DNA of 42,531 nt from Bacillota bacterium (GTDB lineage: Bacteria > Bacillota > Clostridia > Peptostreptococcales > Acidaminobacteraceae): positions 48,703-91,233 of the forward strand of contig JAUMXH010000007.1 of the NCBI GenBank assembly GCA_030529225.1, given 5' to 3'. The position numbers and the translations under genes were made by a program. Each line of letters opens with the position of its first letter. Position 1 is the first letter of the stretch. Below the pieces are notes generated by a model. That model did no database searches, had not been told where the DNA came from, and was given only the letters and a program-made list of their open reading frames with translations. Of this stretch, positions 17,289 through 25,231 are shown piece after piece.

Positions 17289-17331
17289 GACAATTACACT
17301 ACATAAAGCGGACGCATGTAGTGTAATTGTC
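17289..17331. repeat. Perfect 16-bp inverted repeat with 11-bp spacer
   Basis: GACAATTACACTACAT (17289-17304) and its exact reverse complement (17316-17331) flank a GC-richer 11-bp centre. It lies between the convergent symporter and AAA ATPase genes. There is no T-run on either side, so it is not a standard terminator. The 11-base core GTAGTGTAATT occurs once more at 24931-24941 upstream of the S-layer gene, which may be chance. Confidence 0.8.
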
Positions 17332-17351
17332 GGATTGGCACTACAAAAATG

Positions 17352-17385
17352 TTTCACACACAAATAACTCTATCTGTGTATGAAA
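17352..17385 (-). terminator. Probable terminator hairpin of the AAA ATPase gene
   Basis: On the minus strand TTTCATACACA and TGTGTGTGAAA pair over 11 positions with one wobble, with a 12-base loop, and are followed shortly by CATTTTTG. It lies 18 bp after the stop codon. The stem is A/T-rich, so strength is uncertain. Confidence 0.5.
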
Positions 17386-17403
17386 AGTATTTCCCCTTCT
17401 CTC

Positions 17404-18747
17404 TTAATCAAGGAACGGCAACATATACACCGGCAACATTGTGATGCCGTTTTCGAACCGCAAATCTTTTGTATATACCAAATACTTCTCACCAATCCGC
17501 CTACTGAATTTTTCGCAGAACACGTCTAATGACTTATGCGTCTTATAGCCTGAAGATTTTACTTCAATAGGGCATATCTTTCCGCCTCTTGATAGCAAGA
17601 AATCAATTTCATAATTGCGATTCGACGTCTCGCTCGGCATCGTGTAGTAGTACAGTTCATTTCCCGACGTTCTCAGAATTTGCGCAACCGCATTTTCATA
17701 CACGTAGCCCATATTAGCGGGAAGTTTATCTGCCAGTATGCGCTCATAGATGATATTTTCCGTAAAGTCTTTATCTTTAAATGCAAGCGTCACAAATAGA
17801 CCGGTGTCTGCAAGAAACAATTTATATCTATCCAAGTCCTTGGTAAGTGCCATCCCCACATTCGGATCATCTGCGTGAAAGGCGATATTAACCGTCATAG
17901 AGTCTAATAAATCTTCAATCGTTTCGGCCACGCGATTCACTCTACTGTGGGCATCCACGCTCGATATTTGATATCTGGCAGCGTTTTTTGAAAGCTCCGC
18001 AGGGATTGCGCTGAATATCCTTGAGGCACGGCCCGTCGAATCAAACCCTTTAAAATCCTCTTCGTAAAGTTCTATTATTTCTCTCTTTTTGCTGTCTACT
18101 TTGCTGAAATTGTTTGTCTCAAGATACGTTGCAACAGCTTGCGGCATGCCGCCGATAAGCATGTAGAGTCTGAAGTCGCGCATCAGTTTTCTATTGACCC
18201 CATCGCCTAACGCTTTTCTTTCTTTCAATGCTTTGGCGATTAACGATGAAGTCACATTATCCCCCAGGGTCCATCTGAACTCTTCGTAATCCATCGGGAA
18301 CATCGTGATTTTTGTCTCTTCACTTGGAATAACAATATCTTTTGTATTCTTCTTTATGCTCAACAAAGAGCCTGTTTCGAGGTAATCATATCTACCATCC
18401 TTCACAAGGTGTTTGATAGCTTGCCTTGCTGCCGGCAGCATCTGCACCTCGTCGAATATGATGAGCGACTTTCTTTCAATGAGTTGCACGCCTGTAAAAA
18501 TCTGTAATTGCAGAAAAAAGTAATCAAGATCCGAAATATCATCAAACAGGGCTTTCACCTCTGCCGATGCTTTCGCGAAGTCTATCAGGATGTAGCGCTC
18601 ATACTCGTTTTGTGCAAACTGTTCCGCCACCGTAGATTTACCTACCCGTCTTGCACCCTTAATAAGAAGAGCGGTATCTCCACTTGACTCTTCCTTCCAT
18701 CTCAACATCCGGTCATATATTTTTCTCTTGAAAAAGATATCCGCCAT
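17404..18747 (-). CDS. AAA-family ATPase with C-terminal DUF4143 domain
   Basis: A 447-residue protein of the widespread AAA_14-DUF4143 family. Walker A is LLIKGARRVGKSTVAEQF (about residues 27-44) and Walker B is SLIIFDEVQMLP (about 94-105), followed by the sensor-like ETGSLLSIKKNT. The C-terminal part contains EIDFLLSRGGKICPIEVKSS, a PD-(D/E)xK-nuclease-like pattern with a spaced D...EVK. The biochemical role of the family is unsettled; members are patchily distributed and often found in accessory DNA. ATG at 18745-18747 has an AAGGAGG site. The gene is AT-richer than the genes around it and stands alone, with a promoter overlapping a 33-bp tandem repeat. Confidence 0.9.
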   Translation of the reverse strand: MADIFFKRKIYDRMLRWKEESSGDTALLIKGARRVGKSTVAEQFAQNEYERYILIDFAKASAEVKALFDDISDLDYFFLQLQIFTGVQLIERKSLIIFDEVQMLPAARQAIKHLVKDGRYDYLETGSLLSIKKNTKDIVIPSEETKITMFPMDYEEFRWTLGDNVTSSLIAKALKERKALGDGVNRKLMRDFRLYMLIGGMPQAVATYLETNNFSKVDSKKREIIELYEEDFKGFDSTGRASRIFSAIPAELSKNAARYQISSVDAHSRVNRVAETIEDLLDSMTVNIAFHADDPNVGMALTKDLDRYKLFLADTGLFVTLAFKDKDFTENIIYERILADKLPANMGYVYENAVAQILRTSGNELYYYTMPSETSNRNYEIDFLLSRGGKICPIEVKSSGYKTHKSLDVFCEKFSRRIGEKYLVYTKDLRFENGITMLPVYMLPFLD

Positions 18748-18779
18748 TTCTTGCCTCCTTAACGGTCTGTTATACCAGT

Positions 18780-18808
18780 ATTATAGCACCTTTGCTCAAA
18801 ATCCCCAA
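18780..18808 (-). promoter_or_regulatory. Promoter of the AAA ATPase gene, overlapping tandem repeats
   Basis: TATAAT (18780-18785 on the minus strand) is preceded by TGC, an extended -10. A weak -35 candidate TTGGGG (18803-18808) lies 17 bp upstream. The -35 and spacer fall inside repeat unit 1 of the 33-bp array, so the repeats may serve as protein-binding sites. Confidence 0.6.
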
Positions 18809-18889
18809 ATTTTTTTTGCCGTTTTTGCTCAAAATCCCGCTTTTTGTTTTGGCGTTTTTGCTCAAAATCCCACTTTTTGGTTTAGCCCC
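18791..18889. repeat. Three tandem 33-bp repeats
   Basis: Units start at 18791, 18824 and 18857, exactly 33 bp apart. Each begins TTTGCTCAAAATCCC and continues with a diverged T/G-rich half. The first 15 bases are identical in all three units. The array ends about 120 bp upstream of the DUF3793 start and begins 44 bp upstream of the AAA ATPase start. It is not a CRISPR: the units are contiguous, with no spacers. Confidence 0.85.
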
Positions 18890-19011
18890 CCCCATTACCC
18901 AACTGATTATCAGACTAAACTTTTTTAACATTTTTAAGATTGATTTTTTTGTGTACCTATGATAGTATTTTAGTTGTTAACTTTTATCATTTGTTTTTGG
19001 TGAGGGCTGAG

Positions 19012-19626
19012 ATGGACAAGGCACAGTTTGTGAAAGAAATGGAATTTAACAGGGACTTGAATGAACTCGAGTACCTGATTTACAAGATTTACTTCAATGC
19101 GGCACCTACGGTAAAGGGCTTAAAACCCTCTACTCTACTCAACTTTACGAACATGAACCACATCAAGCTCTTTGACATTTGGAAGCGCAACAAGGCCTTT
19201 TTGGCCGACAGGCTGCACATCAAGTTCAAGGAGCTCAAGCAAAAGGAAAACGGCGTGATCGTCCTCTTTTACAACGAGGACATGATGCGCAGCATCCTCT
19301 GCGAAAACGAAAACGAGTGTTTTCTCAGAGACCGCGGATTCAAGGATTGCAAGGCGGTGGACTTCGCCCTGCATCAGCTGAAATCCAGGTTCCAAAAGGA
19401 CTGTCCGGATGAGGTCGGACTCTTTTTGGGCTACCCCTTGAGCGATGTAAAAATGTTCCTAAAGGGCAACACCAGCGCCTGTAAGTTATCCCGCTACTGG
19501 AAGGCCTACACCGACATCGCGAACACCCTGGTAAAGTGGGAGCAGTACGACAAGGCCTTGGAAGAGGTTATGTGCGAGCTCTACGCGAGCAGCAGCCCGC
19601 TGGAAGTCCTCGCAGCCGCCAACTAA
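19012..19626 (+). CDS. DUF3793 family protein
   Basis: A 204-residue soluble protein. The region EVGLFLGYPLSDVKMFLKGN, followed by SRYWKAYTDIANTLVKWEQY, matches the DUF3793 family of Firmicutes, whose function is unknown. Members often sit near flavodoxin or iron-related genes, but no such gene is present here. ATG at 19012 is preferred over the longer frame from 18940 because TGAGGGCTGAG precedes it and the family-like sequence begins there. It is monocistronic, ends with a strong terminator and is divergent from the AAA ATPase gene. Confidence 0.8.
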   Translation: MDKAQFVKEMEFNRDLNELEYLIYKIYFNAAPTVKGLKPSTLLNFTNMNHIKLFDIWKRNKAFLADRLHIKFKELKQKENGVIVLFYNEDMMRSILCENENECFLRDRGFKDCKAVDFALHQLKSRFQKDCPDEVGLFLGYPLSDVKMFLKGNTSACKLSRYWKAYTDIANTLVKWEQYDKALEEVMCELYASSSPLEVLAAAN

Positions 19627-19669
19627 GCAAAAACAAATCACGATTTTATCTATTTTTAGGCAAGGAAAA

Positions 19670-19698
19670 ACCCTGTATCGCTACAGGGTCTTTCTTTT
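19670..19698 (+). terminator. Rho-independent terminator of the DUF3793 gene
   Basis: ACCCTGTA (19670-19677) pairs perfectly with TACAGGGT (19682-19689) around a TCGC loop, followed by CTTTCTTTT. Confidence 0.85.
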
Positions 19699-19734
19699 GC
19701 CCGTACAGGCAATTTATCAATGAACATTACTCCA

Positions 19735-19753
19735 AAATAGTGTAACACTATTT
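19735..19753 (-). terminator. Possible terminator hairpin of the NADH oxidase gene
   Basis: AAATAGTG/CACTATTT forms a perfect 8-bp stem with a 3-base loop, 10 bp beyond the nox stop codon. The minus-strand tail is only TTTTGG, so termination may be modest. Confidence 0.5.
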
Positions 19754-19762
19754 CTATTTTCA

Positions 19763-21103
19763 TTACTCCGCAGCGAGCGCAGCCATTGTGATGTAGTTAT
19801 ACGGCTGGTTGAAGTGCGGCATAAAGAAGATATCGAGCAGTTTCAATTCGTCGATTGTAAGCTTCTTGTAGATTGCGAGTGAGAACATATGAATCGCAGA
19901 GCTCATGTCATAAGTTGAAATCATCTGCGCGCCCACGATCTGTCTGTTGTCCTTGCGGTAAACAATCTTGATCTCCACTTCGCCGTTCGGAACATCTTCC
20001 ATAAAGGCAGGCTTCTGGATGTCTTTGAAGCTTGTAGTCAAGGTCTCGATGCCGTAGTTCTTCGCCTTCGCTTCTGTCAAACCGGTACCAACCATTTTTA
20101 GGCCGTAGATAGAGATTCCTGAAGAACCCTGTACGCCGATTGATTCCAAAGTTGTGCCGCACGCGTTGTGGGCTGCAACGATACCGCTTCTAACCGCGTT
20201 GGTAGCAAGGGCGATGTAGTTGACATCGTCGATTGAGTTGTCATACACAGTCGCGCAGTCGCCGATCGCGTAAACGTCTTTTGCAGAAGTCTCCTGCTTT
20301 CTGTTTACCAGGTAAGCGCCGTTTCTGAATAGCTCCAAGTGATCCTTTCCAAGGCCGTTGTTCGGTCTGAAGCCCACGCAAGAGATAACCATGTCCACCT
20401 CGTGCGTCGCTTTGTCGGTCTTCACCGCACAAACTTTGCCGTCCTTGCCTACGAACTCCTGCACCTTTTCGCCCATCGCCATGTGGATGCCCTTAGATGC
20501 CATCAAGTTCTGCATGCGCATGCTGAAGCTGTGGTCAAAATGAGTTCCCAAAATAGTTTCAAGCATGTCTACCAAGACAACTTCCTTGCCCTGTAGCTGG
20601 AACGCCTCTGCAAGCTCAACGCCGATGTATCCGCTACCCAAAACCGCAACTCTCTTGATTTCAGGAAGCTTTAGCTTGTCGATGACTTCCTGTGCGTTCT
20701 GGAACAATTTTACGAACTGGATGTTCTCCAAGTCTTTGCCCGGAACCGGAATTTCGATCGGTGAAGAACCTGTCGCCAAGATCAGCTTGTCATAAGTGTC
20801 TTCGATCGGTGTACCGTCTTTGAACTGACCTCGGATTACTTTTTTGTCGTAGTCAACAGATGTGATTTCCGCTTCCATGTGAATCTGCGCGCCCTTGTTT
20901 TGCAAGCCGTCTTTTGTCGCGTAGAAGAGTCCGTCAGAACCTGAAATCTGTTTTCCGATCCAAAGCGCCATCCCACAGCCCAAGAAGCTGATGTTGTTGT
21001 TTTTATCGTATACAACGACCTCGTGGCCCTTGTAGTTGTCCAAAATGGTGTTAATACAAGCTGTACCCGCGTGGTTGGCTCCCACTACTACTATTTTCGC
21101 CAT
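19763..21103 (-). CDS. nox: NADH oxidase (H2O-forming type), FAD-dependent
   Basis: A 446-residue flavoprotein of the NADH oxidase/CoA-disulfide reductase group. It has the N-terminal FAD fold ([18 protein letters not shown]), the single redox cysteine at residue 43 in [12 protein letters not shown], the NADH-binding [17 protein letters not shown] and the second FAD motif [10 protein letters not shown]. Enzymes of this type reduce O2 to water with NADH, protecting anaerobes and regenerating NAD+. Coenzyme A disulfide reductase activity cannot be excluded from sequence alone. ATG at 21101-21103 follows AGGAGGTAGAAAC. It has its own promoter and is separated from the S-layer gene by a strong terminator. 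Confidence 0.9.
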   Translation of the reverse strand: MAKIVVVGANHAGTACINTILDNYKGHEVVVYDKNNNISFLGCGMALWIGKQISGSDGLFYATKDGLQNKGAQIHMEAEITSVDYDKKVIRGQFKDGTPIEDTYDKLILATGSSPIEIPVPGKDLENIQFVKLFQNAQEVIDKLKLPEIKRVAVLGSGYIGVELAEAFQLQGKEVVLVDMLETILGTHFDHSFSMRMQNLMASKGIHMAMGEKVQEFVGKDGKVCAVKTDKATHEVDMVISCVGFRPNNGLGKDHLELFRNGAYLVNRKQETSAKDVYAIGDCATVYDNSIDDVNYIALATNAVRSGIVAAHNACGTTLESIGVQGSSGISIYGLKMVGTGLTEAKAKNYGIETLTTSFKDIQKPAFMEDVPNGEVEIKIVYRKDNRQIVGAQMISTYDMSSAIHMFSLAIYKKLTIDELKLLDIFFMPHFNQPYNYITMAALAAE

Positions 21104-21174
21104 GTTTCTACCTCCTAATTTCCCTTCTGGTATGATTGTAGTCTTTCCTTTTACTTTGCGAAATAATCTTGGTA

Positions 21175-21203
21175 ATTATATACCCAAGCTATCCCCCATT
21201 CAA
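21175..21203 (-). promoter_or_regulatory. Promoter of nox
   Basis: Minus-strand TTGAAT (21198-21203), a 17-bp spacer and a perfect TATAAT (21175-21180), about 70 bp upstream of the start codon. Confidence 0.8.
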
Positions 21204-21244
21204 CAAAAAACTGATTCTATTAGTATGAATTTATTTTGAAACGC

Positions 21245-21271
21245 GAAAAAGCCCCTAATTGGGGCTTTTTC
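21245..21271 (-). terminator. Strong terminator of the S-layer gene
   Basis: GAAAAAGCCCC and GGGGCTTTTTC form an 11-bp stem around a 5-base loop. The stem ends in T-runs on both strands, so it can act in both directions. It lies between the S-layer gene stop codon and the nox promoter. Confidence 0.9.
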
Positions 21272-21306
21272 TATGCATCAAGCTAGGCTTGATTATTAGT
21301 TTAGTT

Positions 21307-24300
21307 TTAGTTTACAACAACGTTCGCAGTATAAACCAATGGATCTTTGTTAGTTTCTGAGATTATTACAGAGACCTTAACTGTACCAGCCTTTGTAACT
21401 TTAATGTCCTCAGCTTTGAAACCGTCTTTCTCGATTGTGTAATTATTTTCTGCAGTTGCACCCTCTAAGCTTTCACCAACAAGTACAATTTTTGCTGTAG
21501 TTGCACCTGCTTGAGTTGCTTCAACAGTGAATGTATTGTTTGATCCTCCGAAAGCAGAAGTAGCAGTAGCATCTACCGGGTTGCTCAATAGTGAAGTTAA
21601 GAAGTTAACTGAACCACCGTTGAAAGTTAAACCATTTGTAGTACCATCTTTGATATCCATAGTTGTCGGTGCAGTTGCAGGCTTGTAAACAAAACCTGCA
21701 GTTTCTAGCACTTTATAGCTAACAACTTTGTTATCTGCAGCAAGTTTATAAACTGTGATGTATGCGTTACCAGCAGGGTTTACGTTAAATCCGTCAGGTG
21801 TTGTGATTGCCAACGGTGAATCAACAGCGTGACCAATTGCTGGAAGTTCTTTTCCAAGTTTGTAATGGTAATCTCCTACAGGATTCTCAATTACAATTTT
21901 TACTTGGTCTGCTACTGTACCTTTTACAAGCTTAGCTTTAAGAGTCTGCTCAAAAGAATCCAATGAAGTTACAGTGATTGACTCTTTGATAATTCCAGAC
22001 TCAACAGAGTTTCCGTCTTTTACTTTGTCTTTCACAACAATTGAAATTGTGTACTCTTCGCCGGTCTTCATTGCAGGTACTTTGATGTTCACAATCTTCT
22101 TGTCTGTATCAATTGTAGCTGTAGCCGGTACATTGTGGTTCTCTTTTGATACTGTAGCTGCAACCACTGCACTCAATTCTTCCGTAAATGTGAGTTTGAT
22201 TGTTTCAGGATTTGTTACTTCAATCATCTTTTGATCGTCTTTGTCAAGTGCGATTCTAGCTGCGATGCCGTCTTTTAGACCAGGTGTAGCTACAGCGTTC
22301 TTAGTTCCTCTTGCAGTCACTACTGCGCCTTCTTTAATTGTGAATGTAGGAGCATCCGCCAGGTCATCCTTAAACTCATAACCGTCTACTACAAAAGTAA
22401 ACTCGTCAGCGTAGTTGTCTACATCGCCTTCAAAGCCCAATGAACCTTTTGCAAGAACAAAGTTTGAAGCATCCAAAATTCTGACTTTCTTGTCAAACTT
22501 CACTTTGATTGATTCTTCGTTTTTATCGTTTCTTGTTACTTCCGGTTTTCCTACTACTTGAGGAGCTACATCAGCCTTTTTAGTCAAATCTACAGGAAGA
22601 AGTTTTTGATCATTCTCATCTTTTAATCCGATTAGCTTAACTATGACTCCTGAGTAGCTTGGGCTGCTGTATGTAGCAGCATCCGCTTTGATAATCAACT
22701 GCACTTTTCTGCCGTCTTCGAGCACTTTGATTTTTGTATCTTTGATTTGATCAAATCTTACATCTTTAACAGTGTAGTTAGTTTTATCTTTCAAAGTATC
22801 TTGGTTCATTTTTTCAGTGAACGCAATTGTGAAGATGTGCTCTCCGTCTTTATGCTCAGCATCATATCCTTTGTCTACAACTTCAGGAAGTTTTGTGTCT
22901 TTGCCTTTGAACTCGATTTCAGTTTTAGGCATTTCATTGTGTCTTACAGTTGCATCTTTGAATTTTTCAAGAACTAGAGTGTAATCCTTAGGGTCTTTGT
23001 CTTTCAGTTCTTTTAGTTCGAATACAAGTACTGACTTATCAACCGTTTTCTTGCCTTCATCTTCGTAGTTAACAAGTGTAGTTTTTCCAACTGTACCTGA
23101 TTGAACTACTTTACCTTTAGCGTCTTTTAGTTTGAACTCACCCTCTTTGTTCATAGCCTTAGAGAATTGAATTTGAACTTTAGTAGCGTCGTCTTTGTCA
23201 AAGCCTTTGAACTCTGCTGTTGGAAGGTCAGTATCGTCAGCTACACTGAAAGTAATTTTCTCCCAGTTTTTCACTTCGTTGTTCATGATGTCTTTCTGAC
23301 CTTTGTACTCAACCTTAACTTCTACAATCGCGCCCATTCCAAGCTCTTTAGATAGAGTAAGCTCGATGTCTTTTTTGTTATTCTTTTTGTGGTATTCACC
23401 TTTTGCTTTTTCACCGTTTACTTTGAACTCACCGATTTTTTCAAGGTTTTCGTTAAAAGTAACTTTGATTGATTTTGAAGTCAAAAGTTTTGCTTCTGTA
23501 GCTGCAGGAGCTTCTTTGTCATCTACGACTGTGATGTCCTGCTCGTAAGCTGCTGAAGGTAGACCTGCAAAGTCTTTTAGTCCTTCGATCACTACTTTGT
23601 GTTCGCCTTCTTTTAGAGGTTTGTAAAGTGTAAGCATCAATTTGCCGTCAAAGTTGTTTTCTACTTTTGCGTAAGCTTCTTTGTCGTCAATTTTGATTTC
23701 TTTGATTTTTTTGTAAGACTTAGACTCAAGATCCATCGGCTCGCTGACTGCGATCACGATTTCTCTTGGGTTAAGCGCTTCTACAGAGCTGATTGAAGGT
23801 CTTTCAGTATCTACGAAAAGAACTTTCTTCTCGAACTTCTCAACCTTTTCTTTTCTGTCTTCAGATTTAACGTCTTTTACAACCACTTTGTAAGTTGCAT
23901 TTTGATCCGCTTTTTTATCTAGCGCAAGGTTAGCTACTTTGCTGTCTTCCGCCAAGTAAACTTCGAACTTCACATCGTTTTCGTCTTTGTCAGTGATTTC
24001 GATTGATTTCAAAGACTCTTCGTCTACTGCCTTAGTGAATTCCACTTTAAGGATTTTTAGACCGTTAGCCATAGCGTCAACTACTTCAAGTTTTTCTACT
24101 ACAGGCTCAGTTGCATAACCTAGTTCGTATTTAAGAGCTTTTTTGCCGTCTTTTTTAGGAGTATCCAGAGTGTTGTTCATGATTACATAAACGTCTTTTC
24201 TCAAGATCTTAGTGTTGTTCTCAAGCGCAGAAGCATCTTTCAACAAGCCAAGTTTTTTAGCTGTTTCTAGAGCTTTTCCGTAAGCTTCGTCAGTGTCAAC

Positions 24301-24750
24301 TTCATAACCCAATGCTCTTAGGTTGATTGTTGCGAACTGCTGAGCAGTGATTGCTTCGTTGAAGCCGAATTTTTCGCTTGAAGTTCCTTTGAAGATTCCT
24401 TTTGCTTTTACATACTGAATGATGCTTTTGTAGAAATCGTCATTTGGAAGGTCTGTGAAAGGTTTTTCTTTCACTTCAGTTGCTTTTGCATCGTTTTCAA
24501 CGCCTAGCAATCTAACCAAGATTACTGCAGCGTTTTGTCTTTTTAGCTCAGATTCCATTTTGAATGGATCTGCAGTGCCATCACCCTTGATTGCTCCATA
24601 TCCTTTTAGAGCTTCAAGAGCTTTTTCAGATGCGCTCACTTCAACTGCAGGTTTCTCAGCTTTTTTGTCATCAGCTTTTTTGTCTGCAAATGTAGGGAAC
24701 ACACCTATTACCATTACTAATGCTAATAAAATCGATAGCGCTTTCTTCAT
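21307..24750 (-). CDS. S-layer protein with degenerate SLH domains and Ig-like repeats
   Basis: A 1147-residue secreted protein: signal peptide MKKALSILLALVMVIGVFPT (cleavage probably after FA near residue 22), then SLH-type wall-anchoring domains (about 35-210, with PFTDLPNDDFYKSIIQYVKA and FNEAITAQQFATINLRALGY). Many tandem beta-sandwich Ig/SbsA-like domains follow, with recurrent ...VTFNENL, IQFSKAM and IAFTEKM strand motifs. No cysteine is present and lysine is abundant, both typical of abundant S-layer proteins. ATG at 24748-24750 with AGGAGG is chosen over the longer frame to 24813. The gene is AT-richer than its neighbours, consistent with a very highly expressed gene. It probably forms the main surface lattice. 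Confidence 0.88.
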   Translation of the reverse strand: MKKALSILLALVMVIGVFPTFADKKADDKKAEKPAVEVSASEKALEALKGYGAIKGDGTADPFKMESELKRQNAAVILVRLLGVENDAKATEVKEKPFTDLPNDDFYKSIIQYVKAKGIFKGTSSEKFGFNEAITAQQFATINLRALGYEVDTDEAYGKALETAKKLGLLKDASALENNTKILRKDVYVIMNNTLDTPKKDGKKALKYELGYATEPVVEKLEVVDAMANGLKILKVEFTKAVDEESLKSIEITDKDENDVKFEVYLAEDSKVANLALDKKADQNATYKVVVKDVKSEDRKEKVEKFEKKVLFVDTERPSISSVEALNPREIVIAVSEPMDLESKSYKKIKEIKIDDKEAYAKVENNFDGKLMLTLYKPLKEGEHKVVIEGLKDFAGLPSAAYEQDITVVDDKEAPAATEAKLLTSKSIKVTFNENLEKIGEFKVNGEKAKGEYHKKNNKKDIELTLSKELGMGAIVEVKVEYKGQKDIMNNEVKNWEKITFSVADDTDLPTAEFKGFDKDDATKVQIQFSKAMNKEGEFKLKDAKGKVVQSGTVGKTTLVNYEDEGKKTVDKSVLVFELKELKDKDPKDYTLVLEKFKDATVRHNEMPKTEIEFKGKDTKLPEVVDKGYDAEHKDGEHIFTIAFTEKMNQDTLKDKTNYTVKDVRFDQIKDTKIKVLEDGRKVQLIIKADAATYSSPSYSGVIVKLIGLKDENDQKLLPVDLTKKADVAPQVVGKPEVTRNDKNEESIKVKFDKKVRILDASNFVLAKGSLGFEGDVDNYADEFTFVVDGYEFKDDLADAPTFTIKEGAVVTARGTKNAVATPGLKDGIAARIALDKDDQKMIEVTNPETIKLTFTEELSAVVAATVSKENHNVPATATIDTDKKIVNIKVPAMKTGEEYTISIVVKDKVKDGNSVESGIIKESITVTSLDSFEQTLKAKLVKGTVADQVKIVIENPVGDYHYKLGKELPAIGHAVDSPLAITTPDGFNVNPAGNAYITVYKLAADNKVVSYKVLETAGFVYKPATAPTTMDIKDGTTNGLTFNGGSVNFLTSLLSNPVDATATSAFGGSNNTFTVEATQAGATTAKIVLVGESLEGATAENNYTIEKDGFKAEDIKVTKAGTVKVSVIISETNKDPLVYTANVVVN

Positions 24751-24879
24751 AGTAATATTTCCTCCTATTTGTTGGGGCCGTCCGTTTCGATGCAACGCCC
24801 TCACCCCAATCAAGGGTCATTGCACTTACAAAACCTGACTGCACATGAACGTGGGCATGGCAGGTCTTGCTTTGGACTA
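24751..24879 (-). promoter_or_regulatory. Long structured 5' leader of the S-layer gene
   Basis: About 120 bases lie between the predicted start site and ATG. The stretch 24787-24826 can fold into a hairpin closed by TGCAA/TTGCA with CCC/GGG pairs inside, and ACCTG...CAGGT marks a second hairpin nearer the 5' end. Long folded leaders are common on stable S-layer mRNAs; stability is an inference here. The rest of this gap up to 25014 is AT-rich, without recognised elements other than promoters. Confidence 0.5.
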
Positions 24880-24908
24880 AGTTTAGTTTGTTTCGACGCT
24901 TTTTTCAA
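24880..24908 (-). promoter_or_regulatory. Promoter of the S-layer gene
   Basis: Minus-strand TTGAAA (24903-24908), a 17-bp spacer and TAAACT (24880-24885). The same TAAACT -10 variant recurs in the promoter of the zinc-ribbon gene at 35131. Confidence 0.6.
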
Positions 24909-25014
24909 GTGCGGGTTTTGATTTGTAATAGTAGTGTAATTTAGTATGCACGATTCTGAAACAGTTCTGCAATCTCTCTGAAACACTGCTTTTGCGTGAC
25001 TTTTAAAAATGTAC

Positions 25015-25043
25015 TGTACTTACTGACCATTAAGCGATATAAT
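25015..25043 (+). promoter_or_regulatory. Promoter of glmS
   Basis: A perfect TATAAT (25038-25043) lies 17 bp after a weak -35 (TGTACT, 25015-25020). It implies a 5' leader of about 180 bases before the glmS start codon. Confidence 0.55.
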
Positions 25044-25062
25044 TGTACTTATCTATGAATTT

Positions 25063-25231
25063 ATGAGAAGAGGAGCCGGGCAGAGGGAGCGCCTAAAAAA
25101 GGAAAAAAGCTTTCCTTTATATAAGAAGGCGTTTGGCGAAAAGGATGCCGCGGCTCAGCGCCTGCCTGCGGGCATTGCGAGCGTATTGCGGGACGGGCGA
25201 ACACGGAACTACGTTAAAGGAGAGCAGGGCT
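25063..25231 (+). promoter_or_regulatory. Long GC-rich foldable leader of glmS
   Basis: A nested structure can be drawn. GAGCCGGGCA (25073-25082) pairs with TGCC-g-CGGCTC (25147-25157), giving ten pairs with one bulge. Inside it CGCCT pairs with AGGCG, and inside that AAAGGAAA pairs with TTTCCTTT. More GC-rich pairing potential lies between 25158 and 25205. The motif AGCGCC followed by an A/U-rich hairpin is reminiscent of the glmS ribozyme cleavage site and P1. The conserved ribozyme core (GUUGACGAGG, UAUCGA, CGGCGGAUGCCUCCCGG) was not found. Regulation of glmS by this RNA is an inference. Confidence 0.5.

Noticed and set aside
18791..18889. A short CRISPR array
   Set aside because: The three 33-bp units are contiguous with diverged second halves, there are no unique spacers and no cas genes nearby.
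18728..18928. Open frame encoding a repeated FAQNP peptide
   Set aside because: It has no good ribosome site, is a by-product of the 33-bp DNA repeats and overlaps the AAA gene start on the other strand.
18901..19011. Fur box upstream of the DUF3793 gene
   Set aside because: CTGATTATCAG and scattered TGATA/TATCA elements do not form the 19-bp Fur consensus.
25063..25231. A standard glmS ribozyme
   Set aside because: Only AGCGCC plus a hairpin and a GGATGCC resemblance are present; the conserved core segments GUUGACGAGG, UAUCGA and the CGGCGGAUGCC block were not found. Reported only as an unassigned folded leader.
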